From the NCBI GenBank assembly GCA_963638105.1, contig CAVHPP010000022.1, forward strand, positions 1-30,286: DNA of 30,286 nucleotides, given 5' to 3'. The position numbers were made by a program, and so were the translations under genes. The DNA is from CAG-217 sp963638105. Lineage in GTDB: Bacteria; Bacillota; Clostridia; Oscillospirales; Acutalibacteraceae. Each line of letters begins with the position of its first letter. Positions within the stretch are counted from its first letter, which is position 1. Under the pieces are notes generated by a model. The model made no database searches and was not told where the DNA came from. It saw only the letters and a list, made by a program, of their open reading frames with translations. Shown piece by piece: positions 1-5,622 of the stretch.

Positions 1-39
1 TGTAAGCAGAAAGAAAAAGTACAACAGATAATTGAATAG
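1..39 (+). CDS. C-terminal end of an upstream gene (partial)
   Basis: Frame 1 is open from the window edge to a TAG at 37-39 and reads CKQKEKVQQIIE. A strong rho-independent terminator for the + strand follows at 71-99, which is what one expects just after the end of a gene. Only 12 residues are visible, so no family can be named. The lysine/glutamine-rich tail looks like the end of a helical segment. The call rests on the open frame plus the terminator and is tentative. Confidence 0.35.
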   Translation, partial: CKQKEKVQQIIE

Positions 40-46
40 CGTTCCC

Positions 47-99
47 TTGCTCCATTTTCCGAGCAAGACAAAAGCGTCGTAGAAATACGGCGCTTTTTT
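47..99 (+). terminator. Rho-independent terminator of the upstream gene
   Basis: A small hairpin (TTGCTC 47-52 with GAGCAA 61-66) is followed by a stronger one: arms 71-80 and 87-96 pair with one mismatch around a 6-nt loop and run into a T tract at 94-99. It would end transcription of the gene that stops at 39. Confidence 0.75.
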
Positions 100-108
100 G
101 TTACCAGT

Positions 109-154
109 AGAACAGGGGACGGTTCTCTGGAATAGAACAGGGGACGGTTTTCTG
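109..154 (+). repeat. Two tandem copies of the ACAGGGGACGGTT element (copies 1 and 2)
   Basis: Copy 1 lies at 109-129 and copy 2 at 134-154, with a 25-bp period. Both read AGAACAGGGGACGGTT followed by CTCTG or TTCTG. Three more copies occur at 326-352 (inverted), 1162-1186 and 1768-1792. No protein is encoded. The form is that of small, dispersed, partly palindromic repeats such as REP-like elements; that class is an inference and no transposase is visible in the window. Confidence 0.8.
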
Positions 155-187
155 TATTACCCGGTTCGCCCCCCTCCATCGGCACCA

Positions 188-219
188 AAGGCTCTTCGCA
201 AGACGCGAGGAGCCTTTTC
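188..219 (+). terminator. Terminator-like hairpin
   Basis: Twelve-base arms 188-199 and 205-216 pair with one G-U around a 5-nt loop and are followed by TTTCT-like bases. It could be a second terminator behind the upstream gene. No ORF ends immediately before it, so its client is uncertain. Confidence 0.6.
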
Positions 220-236
220 TGCCGTTTCGATTTAAC

Positions 237-265
237 TTTACAGAATTCCATTTTTCTGTTACAAT
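237..265 (+). promoter_or_regulatory. Sigma-A promoter for the orphan membrane protein gene at 412
   Basis: TTTACA (237-242), a 17-bp spacer and TACAAT (260-265), with a TG extended -10 at 257-258. Transcription would begin near 272 and give a leader of about 140 nt that contains the inverted repeat copy at 326-352. Confidence 0.65.
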
Positions 266-325
266 AGAACCGTAAACTCTGTATTTATTTTGCTATCTGT
301 GAGATAGGGCGTATGAGAAAAGCGT

Positions 326-352
326 AAAACAGGGAACCGTCCCCCCTGTTTT
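326..352 (-). repeat. Inverted copy of the ACAGGGGACGGTT element (copy 3)
   Basis: Read on the minus strand this is the same element with two extra G residues. Its ends AAAACAGGG (326-334) and CCCTGTTTT (344-352) are perfectly complementary, so it can form a hairpin in the 5' leader of the gene at 412. It is in opposite orientation to copy 4 at 1162-1186, so the two bracket that gene as inverted repeats. Confidence 0.8.
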
Positions 353-411
353 TGAACTCCGGTAAAGATGAAGACTGTGTCCCTATAGCACAACACAGGT
401 ATGGTGACCTT

Positions 412-1086
412 ATGCAAATTGTTTTACACGCAGATAAAAATCGAGAATATGAATATGCAGTAGACAGTGGCTGCTCGAAAGAAATTACTATAAAGAAAAG
501 AACGACCTTGCGCGTGCCGGATGGTTCAAGTGCCTTGGTGTTTCGCCAAGCCGGTTTTGGTAAAAAACAAAATATCTTCTTTCTGGCCTTAATTTCATTT
601 GTGCTGGCTTTTTTGGAAAGTCAAGATCATGAGGATAAGGGGTATTTTGCTTCCTTTTACAATTTTGCGGCAGATAATTTTATTGCAGATTTTGATGTCG
701 AATTAAAATCTGCTCAAGCGGTCGATTTGGAAATATACAGCGAACAAATTAGGTTGGACAAATTCGCCTATACAGTCTGGAAATCAGAAACATGCCATGT
801 TGATAACAAGACCCCGCGTAAAGCGCTTTGGGACAGCTTTGTCCAATTATCTTGCTTTTGGTCATCTGTATTTATCATACCAACAGCAGCTGCACTAATA
901 TTTACAGTCATTGCATACATACGCACGCACCAAGTTTGGGATTTGGGTATTGCATTATTGGCGTTCTTTATTCTGACTTTTGTGCTGCTAATGATCGCAT
1001 TTACGGTCCAGTATAAGCGTGTGCGAAAGCAAATGGATAAAGTAGAACAGGATAGGGCAGACGACGGCGCACGCTACAAAGAATGA
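412..1086 (+). CDS. Orphan membrane protein in repeat-flanked AT-rich module
   Basis: I do not recognise this protein (224 aa from the ATG at 412). The frame stays open upstream to a TTG at 352, but that codon has no ribosome site and abuts the repeat copy, so the ATG is preferred. The upstream site is weak in either case. The C-terminal half has two clear membrane segments, FWSSVFIIPTAAALIFTVIA and WDLGIALLAFFILTFVLLM, followed by a short charged cytoplasmic tail. A weaker hydrophobic stretch (FFLALISFVLAFLE) sits near the N-terminus. The gene is visibly AT-richer than the housekeeping genes further on, is bracketed by inverted short repeats, and is followed directly by the 48-bp repeat. This suggests acquired DNA. 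Function unknown. Confidence 0.7.
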   Translation: MQIVLHADKNREYEYAVDSGCSKEITIKKRTTLRVPDGSSALVFRQAGFGKKQNIFFLALISFVLAFLESQDHEDKGYFASFYNFAADNFIADFDVELKSAQAVDLEIYSEQIRLDKFAYTVWKSETCHVDNKTPRKALWDSFVQLSCFWSSVFIIPTAAALIFTVIAYIRTHQVWDLGIALLAFFILTFVLLMIAFTVQYKRVRKQMDKVEQDRADDGARYKE

Positions 1087-1110
1087 CCGGTTGCTCTCTT
1101 TTGCATATAA

Positions 1111-1158
1111 AGTAAAGAGCAGGCCTTACGACCTGCTCTTCCCCACACCGTTACGGTG
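1111..1158 (+). repeat. 48-bp double-hairpin repeat, copy A
   Basis: Identical to 1813-1860 except for one base (A at 1145, G in the other copy). It holds two hairpins: arms 1115-1123/1132-1140 (AAGAGCAGG with CCTGCTCTT, 8-nt loop) and arms 1146-1150/1154-1158 (CACCG-TTA-CGGTG). There is no T tract, so it is not a classical terminator. It begins 25 bp after the stop codon of the gene at 412-1086. Confidence 0.85.
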
Positions 1159-1161
1159 CAT

Positions 1162-1186
1162 AGAACAGGGGACGGTTCCTTGTTCT
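1162..1186 (+). repeat. ACAGGGGACGGTT element, copy 4
   Basis: The ends AGAACA and TGTTCT are complementary and the core GGGGACGGTTCC matches copy 5. It lies 3 bp after the 48-bp repeat copy A. Confidence 0.8.
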
Positions 1187-1305
1187 GAATCTGGTAACAG
1201 CACAGGATTATACCAGTAATCGTTCTCTTACTCATATACCCATTACTATCAGTAACTTAGTAAAATTAGTTTGTTTGATTTTTATGCTGAAGTGAGGTAA
1301 ACATT
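1187..1305. other. AT-rich leader between repeat copy 4 and the next orphan ORF
   Basis: No ORF or convincing -35/-10 pair was found here. The only clear signal is the ribosome site GTGAGGT at 1292-1298, which serves the TTG at 1306. Confidence 0.5.
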
Positions 1306-1759
1306 TTGAACAATATTGATTTTGGTTCTCTATATTTTACAGAAATAGCAAAATGCAATTATGATGCTATAAATGGTGTCGCAGATTTTGTTTTAAGCAC
1401 CGAAAACAATAATGTAGTATTAAGATTTACTGGTGTATCAAAATATATGTTTATTCAAAGTAAATCAAATACTTTTGATGATACCGTTAAATTTTTTCCC
1501 ATTGAAGACATAATAGGAAACGATGTTGCCAAAAGCAAAGAATTTCAATTAGTAGAAAAAAAGCATAAAATGATTNNNNNNNNNNNNNNNNNNNNNNNNN
1601 NNNNNNNNNNNNNNNNNNNNNNNNNNNNNNNNNNNNNNNNNNNNNNNNNNNNNNNNNNNNNNNNNNNNNNNNNNNNNNNNNNNNNNNNNNNNNATCGATA
1701 GTTGTTGTAGTTGTTGGTATATAAACGCCGAACATGTTGAATTATTAGGTGATTTATAG
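1306..1759 (+). CDS. Orphan soluble protein, interrupted by an assembly gap
   Basis: I do not recognise this protein. It starts at TTG 1306, set by the GTGAGGT ribosome site 7-8 bases upstream, and reads MNNIDFGSLYFTEIAKCNYD onward for 90 residues before a 118-N gap (1576-1693). The visible part is a soluble, beta-rich-looking domain with no signal peptide. After the gap, the frame beginning at 1694 is open for 21 codons to a TAG at 1757-1759 and reads IDSCCSCWYINAEHVELLGDL, a believable C-terminus. To join the two halves the true gap must be a multiple of three; 118 is not, so the N count is probably an estimate. With 118 N taken literally the frame would stop at 1701. The short length and repeat-flanked setting would fit an orphan immunity-type or accessory gene, but that is only a guess. 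Confidence 0.55.
1576..1693. other. Assembly gap (118 N)
   Basis: Undetermined bases inside the orphan ORF starting at 1306. The flanking reading frames suggest the true length is divisible by three. Confidence 0.95.
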
Positions 1760-1767
1760 AACAGAGC

Positions 1768-1792
1768 AAAACAGGGGACGGTTCCTTGTTTT
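1768..1792 (+). repeat. ACAGGGGACGGTT element, copy 5
   Basis: AAAACAGGGGACGGTTCC with a complementary TTGTTTT end. Same orientation as copy 4, so the interrupted orphan ORF lies between two direct copies. The element ends 20 bp before the 48-bp repeat copy B. Confidence 0.8.
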
Positions 1793-1812
1793 GTAAAAGC
1801 TGATTATGCAAA

Positions 1813-1860
1813 AGTAAAGAGCAGGCCTTACGACCTGCTCTTCCCCGCACCGTTACGGTG
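1813..1860 (+). repeat. 48-bp double-hairpin repeat, copy B
   Basis: Second copy of 1111-1158 with a single base change. Arms 1817-1825/1834-1842 form the first hairpin; CACCG-TTA-CGGTG at 1848-1860 forms the second. It follows the second orphan ORF just as copy A follows the first. Confidence 0.85.
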
Positions 1861-2121
1861 TGGGTCGGGTGTACAGAGCGCGCGCTCTATGAAAAAAACG
1901 CGCACGGTACGCCACTCTTTCCTTTTCATTTCCCTTTTCAGGTGTCGAATGAATGTTCAAGCAATCATTCTGTGTATATCTTACACACATTTAGTGAGAA
2001 TGTCAATACTTCTTACATAAATTATTGGAATAATTTCACAACAAGTATCACAATGTTGAAATTTTACAGGAAAATAGAGATAAATATAGAATTATAGATC
2101 CCGATGATATGGGAGGGGCCT
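1861..2121. other. Intergenic stretch with a perfect 14-bp palindrome
   Basis: The palindrome AGAGCGCGCGCTCT lies at 1875-1888, just after repeat copy B. The rest is AT-rich with no credible gene; the only open frame (79 codons) has atypical composition and no ribosome site. A weak promoter candidate is TTGAAA at 2056-2061 with GATAAA at 2079-2084, upstream of the gene at 2122. Confidence 0.5.
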
Positions 2122-2904
2122 ATGAAAAACAGAATCAAAACCGGCAAATTATCGCTTATTGTGTTTATTACAGTGGTGGCCGTGTGCGTTGCGAGTGTGG
2201 CGATTTGGTGCTACGCTGTCGGGTATCAGGTGAAGGAGCACTGCCAAGGCGGCTCGGTAACCCGGGTGGAATACAACGGCAGCACCTACTATCGCATGGA
2301 CGGTCTTACCGGTGAATACTGCAATTTTATAACCGATCAGCGGGTCAGCTACAAGCCGCGTGTGCTGCTTTCGCGCGCCTATTACACGCTGGAGAATGAC
2401 CCAAACGGCGACTATTTGTACAGTACCGCCTTTCGGGATCACATTCTGTACACTCGGCTTTCTGCTCGGCGTATGGACCAAATGAGCCAAAACCGGATCA
2501 CTTCCGTTTTGATCAGTCCCAGTGGCGGAGAAAAAAAGCAGCAATTTGTTACCGACCCGGAGATTGTGGCTTACTGCGCCGCACTGAAAGAGGAAAAGTA
2601 CCGCGACCGGGAGGCGCAGGCCGGGGAGCATTCCGGTATAGATTATGACGATCCCATTGCCAAAAAGGAAGAAGACCCGGCGGCAAAGACTTTTCAGAAA
2701 AATATCAACAGTGGGTGGTACACGCTGTATTTTGCCTATGATCACGCACCGATCTGTGGAACAGAATTTGTGATTATTGCGGAATACGACGGCGTGTTTT
2801 ATGTGGAAAAGGAAATTTCCGACCGCACCTTTACCGGCACGCCAGTGGACTTCCTGCCGCTGGAAAAGGCTTGCCGTTCCTTGCCATCTAACGCTGCGGA
2901 TTGA
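2122..2904 (+). CDS. Unknown membrane-anchored extracytoplasmic protein
   Basis: I do not recognise this 260-residue protein. The start is ATG 2122, placed by the ribosome site GGGAGGGG at 2111-2118; an in-frame ATG at 2104 lies upstream of that site and is rejected. A basic N-terminus is followed by one membrane helix (about residues 11-35) that is probably an uncleaved anchor, leaving about 220 residues outside the cell. The outside part has mixed charged and aromatic composition and two tyrosine-rich stretches (GSTYYRMDGLTGEYC near 52-66 and WYTLYFAYDH near 204-213), consistent with a beta-rich fold. It stands alone between an intergenic stretch and a good terminator. Codon use matches the core genes downstream rather than the AT-rich patch upstream. 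Confidence 0.75.
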   Translation: MKNRIKTGKLSLIVFITVVAVCVASVAIWCYAVGYQVKEHCQGGSVTRVEYNGSTYYRMDGLTGEYCNFITDQRVSYKPRVLLSRAYYTLENDPNGDYLYSTAFRDHILYTRLSARRMDQMSQNRITSVLISPSGGEKKQQFVTDPEIVAYCAALKEEKYRDREAQAGEHSGIDYDDPIAKKEEDPAAKTFQKNINSGWYTLYFAYDHAPICGTEFVIIAEYDGVFYVEKEISDRTFTGTPVDFLPLEKACRSLPSNAAD

Positions 2905-2943
2905 AAGTGAAAATAACACATTGCAAACAGGAAAACAGAAAGA

Positions 2944-2981
2944 ACCCGGTGACAGCCGTTTGACTGCCGCCGGGTCCTTTT
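2944..2981. terminator. Bidirectional terminator
   Basis: Arms 2944-2955 and 2964-2975 (ACCCGG...CCGGGT) pair with one G-U and one mismatch. T-rich bases follow on the + strand (CCTTTTC) and also on the minus strand. It can serve the gene ending at 2904 and the small minus-strand gene ending at 2985. Confidence 0.75.
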
Positions 2982-2984
2982 CAC

Positions 2985-3155
2985 TTACAATTGCTTGCGG
3001 TGAATGGTACGAATTTTTGTAATATCGCCTTGATTGTTTTTAACTCCCAGCGCAATTTACTGCATGCGCTGTTTGGTTTCGCTGTCCTCAAATTGCGCCT
3101 CAATAATAACAAATGCGTCATTTTCGTACAGCTCTTTCGTGTTGATCAATTCCAT
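2985..3155 (-). pseudogene. Small gene with an in-frame TAA (interrupted 56-codon ORF)
   Basis: On the minus strand an ATG at 3155-3153 starts MELINTKELYENDAFVIIEA and continues to residue 32 (KQRMQ), where a TAA occurs at 3059-3057. The same frame then goes on for 23 more codons, reading IALGVKNNQGDITKIRTIHR, to a second TAA at 2987-2985. Both halves look like real protein. The gene has a complete set of signals: a TTGACA-type promoter at 3207-3235, an AAAGGA ribosome site, and the bidirectional terminator at 2944-2981. The simplest reading is a recent single-base nonsense change in a 56-residue small protein. Alternatives are an assembly error, translation of only the 32-residue peptide, or stop readthrough. 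No family recognised. Confidence 0.6.
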
Positions 3156-3206
3156 TTCTTCCCAATCCTTTCGTTTGAATTAATATAAAACAAAATCTCA
3201 CTATGT

Positions 3207-3235
3207 ATAGTAGTAAGAATGTGAACAGTTGTCAA
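3207..3235 (-). promoter_or_regulatory. Sigma-A promoter of the small minus-strand gene
   Basis: On the minus strand: TTGACA (3235-3230), 17-bp spacer, TACTAT (3212-3207). It lies about 50 bp before the ATG at 3155. The perfect -35 supports the interrupted ORF having been a real expressed gene. Confidence 0.7.
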
Positions 3236-3493
3236 GAGATTCGACAAAATCTCCCATATAAGTATTGCAAATTGTGATAATTTTTCTCGACGAATGCAGT
3301 AAATAGAATGTTTTTAACTGAACCCTTGTGGATTATTGAAGGATAGGGCGGGGGATTTGGAATGAAGGGAATGGAAAAATTGTTATTTTGGAAGTGAAAA
3401 GTCTGATCACAATCCGCGAAGGCGGTTCGTTGCTTTCGTGTCACGGTTTTGTCATTTTTTTGATATTTTGGTATTTATTTTGTAACCAAGTTC
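3236..3493. other. Intergenic stretch without a recognised gene
   Basis: AT-rich, with a G-rich patch near 3346-3375. A 70-codon minus-strand frame exists but lacks a ribosome site and has unlikely composition. I see no RNA gene or riboswitch fold that I can name. Confidence 0.5.
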
Positions 3494-3502
3494 TGTTATA
3501 AT
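3494..3502 (+). promoter_or_regulatory. Extended -10 promoter of the lipoprotein/two-component operon
   Basis: TGTTATAAT is a perfect extended -10 (TGn-TATAAT). The -35 position (3474-3479, TTTATT) is poor, as is common for extended -10 promoters. The leader is about 55 nt to the GTG at 3566. Confidence 0.6.
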
Positions 3503-3565
3503 AGTTCGGTAAGATGTGCGGCGGCGCATATTGGCCAGTAAATCAGAAACCGGGAGGGCAGCGCG

Positions 3566-4876
3566 GTGAAAGCGATTAAAATTTTAATTCCGATGTTGTG
3601 CATCGTCCTGCTGTTTTCCGGTTGCGGCGGATTTCATTTGGCATCTTCCATAGATGATCTTATTTCTCCGGTGGCGCCTGCCGGGGCGGACGCCAGCGTC
3701 CAAAGCGCTATGGACGCCTATTGTAAGGGCGGCTATTCTGTAAAGATCCCCGCGGCGGGTAATTATACCACTTCTTATATCTTCTATGACTTTGACGATG
3801 ACGGTCAAAAGGAGGCGCTGGCTTTCTATGAGCCCAACGACGCCCTTGGCAAGATTGATATGGCCGTGCTGGAGCAAAGCGGAGAGAATTGGCAGGTAAT
3901 TGCTAATATTCAAGGCGAAGGCACGGATGTGTACAGCGTGGATTTTTGTGATGTGAACGGCGACGGCAAAACGGAATTTCTGATCTCTTGGAATATGATC
4001 AGCTACTCTACCAGCCACCTGATGTCTGTGTACAAAATGACCGGTTCCGGTCAGGAATCGAAATTGACGGCTTTGGCCGAGCCGATGCAGTACAGTGCTT
4101 ATATTCCTGCGGATCTGAACAATGACGGCGTGCAGGAGGTGCTGTTCTTCTCGGCTGATCAAATGAAGTCCCTTTCCGCCAGCGCGGCGCTGTATTCTTA
4201 TAAAGGAGACAAGCAGACCCTGCTTGGCGAGACCCGCGTGGACGGTCATGTGAGCGCCTACCGCAAGTTACAGGTGGGCAAGGCAGACGGCAAGCCGGCG
4301 GTGTATGCGGACGCGGTAAAATCGGACGGGGCGTCTATGCTCACGGAGCTGATCTGTTGGAGCGATTATTATGACTCCATCGTTTCTCCCTTTTACAGCT
4401 ACAACACGGGCCTGACGGCAGACACCGGTCGGGATGTGATGGTGCCTTGCGTGGATATGAACGACGACGGTTTGCTGGAGATTCCTACGGACGCTGCATT
4501 GAAAGATTTGCCGGCGCAGGTGCGCGGGGTAAACTGGTGCAAATACAAAAGCTCCGTACTGGTTCACACCGGGTACTCTCTGGCAGTGCAGGAGGACGGC
4601 TACCAAATTGTGCTGCCGGATAAGCAATTTAAGTCCGTAACTGTCAGCTATGCTGACAAGAGCCACACATTGACGGTGAAGTCCAAGACGGACAAAAAGA
4701 TGGCCTTTGAAGTGTTGCCGGTGCTTCAAACACAGTACGACGCCAACCCGGGCAGTTATAAGGAATATACCGAACTCTTGCGAGAGGGCGGTTATGTATA
4801 TTTGGCAAAGTGCGGCAATTCTGCGGCTTTTGCCGTAACCGCAGACACACTGAAAGACTGGATCATTACCTTTTAA
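3566..4876 (+). CDS. Lipoprotein with FG-GAP/VCBS-like calcium loops
   Basis: 436 residues, starting at GTG 3566 behind GGGAGG (3552-3557). The N-terminus is a lipoprotein signal (hydrophobic stretch ending FSGC, Cys20), so the protein is expected on the outer face of the membrane. It carries four aspartate-rich loops of the DxDxDG type found in FG-GAP/VCBS beta-propeller repeats: DFDDDGQKE (near 75-83), DVNGDGKTE (129-137), DLNNDGVQE (183-191) and DMNDDGLLE (297-305). These usually bind calcium. No catalytic motif is visible. It is the first gene of a unit with the response regulator and sensor kinase, 11 bp upstream of the regulator. That placement suggests it senses something at the surface for the kinase or modulates it, but this is inference. 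Confidence 0.85.
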   Translation: MKAIKILIPMLCIVLLFSGCGGFHLASSIDDLISPVAPAGADASVQSAMDAYCKGGYSVKIPAAGNYTTSYIFYDFDDDGQKEALAFYEPNDALGKIDMAVLEQSGENWQVIANIQGEGTDVYSVDFCDVNGDGKTEFLISWNMISYSTSHLMSVYKMTGSGQESKLTALAEPMQYSAYIPADLNNDGVQEVLFFSADQMKSLSASAALYSYKGDKQTLLGETRVDGHVSAYRKLQVGKADGKPAVYADAVKSDGASMLTELICWSDYYDSIVSPFYSYNTGLTADTGRDVMVPCVDMNDDGLLEIPTDAALKDLPAQVRGVNWCKYKSSVLVHTGYSLAVQEDGYQIVLPDKQFKSVTVSYADKSHTLTVKSKTDKKMAFEVLPVLQTQYDANPGSYKEYTELLREGGYVYLAKCGNSAAFAVTADTLKDWIITF

Positions 4877-4887
4877 CAGGAGGATGT

Positions 4888-5601
4888 ATGAAGAAAGTAT
4901 TGGTTGCTGAGGACGAGGAGTCCATTCGCGAATTTATTGTTATCAACTTGACCCGCAGCGGTTATACCGTGGAGCAGGCAGAGAACGGCGCCGTGGCGCT
5001 GGAAAAATTCGCCAGGGATGAAAGCGGCTTTGATGTGGCGATCCTGGACATTATGATGCCGGAGGTGGATGGTTTGGCTGTGTGCAAGCAGCTACGCGCC
5101 AAATCCTCGGACTTGGGGATCATTATGCTTAGTGCCAAGACACAGGAGATGGACAAGATCACCGGGCTGATGTTCGGCGCTGATGATTATGTGACCAAGC
5201 CCTTTTCTCCCAGCGAGTTGATGGCGCGGGTAGACGCAGTTTATCGCCGGGTGGAGATGACCCGGGGCTTTCGCAAAAACGACACCACCGGGGACACTGT
5301 GGTGCTGGACGAGTTTGAGTTGAACCTACGCAATCGCACCCTGTCTAAGAACGGCTCCAATATTGAGCTGACCCAGGTGGAGTTCCAAATCATTGAATAT
5401 TTCTTTAAGAACCCCAACGCTGCGCTGACTCGCACGGATATTCTCAAGACCGTGTGGGGCAATAATTACTTTGGCGACGACAAGATTGTGGATGTGAACA
5501 TTCGCCGTCTGCGTATGAAAGTGGAGGATGATCCCTCCAACCCGGTGTACCTGACCACCATTTGGGGCCTGGGGTACAAGTGGGTCACCAAAAATAACTA
5601 A
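4888..5601 (+). CDS. OmpR/PhoB-family response regulator
   Basis: 237 residues. ATG 4888 follows AGGAGG (4878-4883); a longer frame from 4810 would overlap the lipoprotein gene and is rejected. The receiver domain (1-118) has the acidic pair E8/D9, phospho-acceptor Asp54 (ILDIMMP), Ser82 (MLSAK) and Lys104 (VTKPF). The C-terminal winged helix (about 138-237) has the usual LTQVEFQIIEYF, VDVNIRRLRMKVE and TIWGLGYKW elements of OmpR-type DNA-binding domains. It would be phosphorylated by the kinase encoded 21 bp downstream and act as a transcription factor. Its targets cannot be read from the window; autoregulation of the 3494 promoter is possible. All key residues are present. Confidence 0.95.
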   Translation: MKKVLVAEDEESIREFIVINLTRSGYTVEQAENGAVALEKFARDESGFDVAILDIMMPEVDGLAVCKQLRAKSSDLGIIMLSAKTQEMDKITGLMFGADDYVTKPFSPSELMARVDAVYRRVEMTRGFRKNDTTGDTVVLDEFELNLRNRTLSKNGSNIELTQVEFQIIEYFFKNPNAALTRTDILKTVWGNNYFGDDKIVDVNIRRLRMKVEDDPSNPVYLTTIWGLGYKWVTKNN

Positions 5602-5622
5602 GCAACGAGGACAAACGGCGCG

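Noticed and set aside
1858..2097. 79-codon + strand open frame
   Set aside because: It begins in the 48-bp repeat, has no ribosome site and has unlikely composition.
2149..2919. 256-codon minus-strand frame opposite the gene at 2122
   Set aside because: It is the antisense of a gene with a signal anchor and a strong ribosome site, and it has no start signals of its own.
3057..3059. Genetic code change (TAA as sense) to explain the interrupted small gene
   Set aside because: TAA ends many intact genes in the window, so a general reassignment is not tenable; only local readthrough or mutation remains.
3232..3444. 70-codon minus-strand frame
   Set aside because: No ribosome site, and its end overlaps the promoter of the small minus-strand gene.
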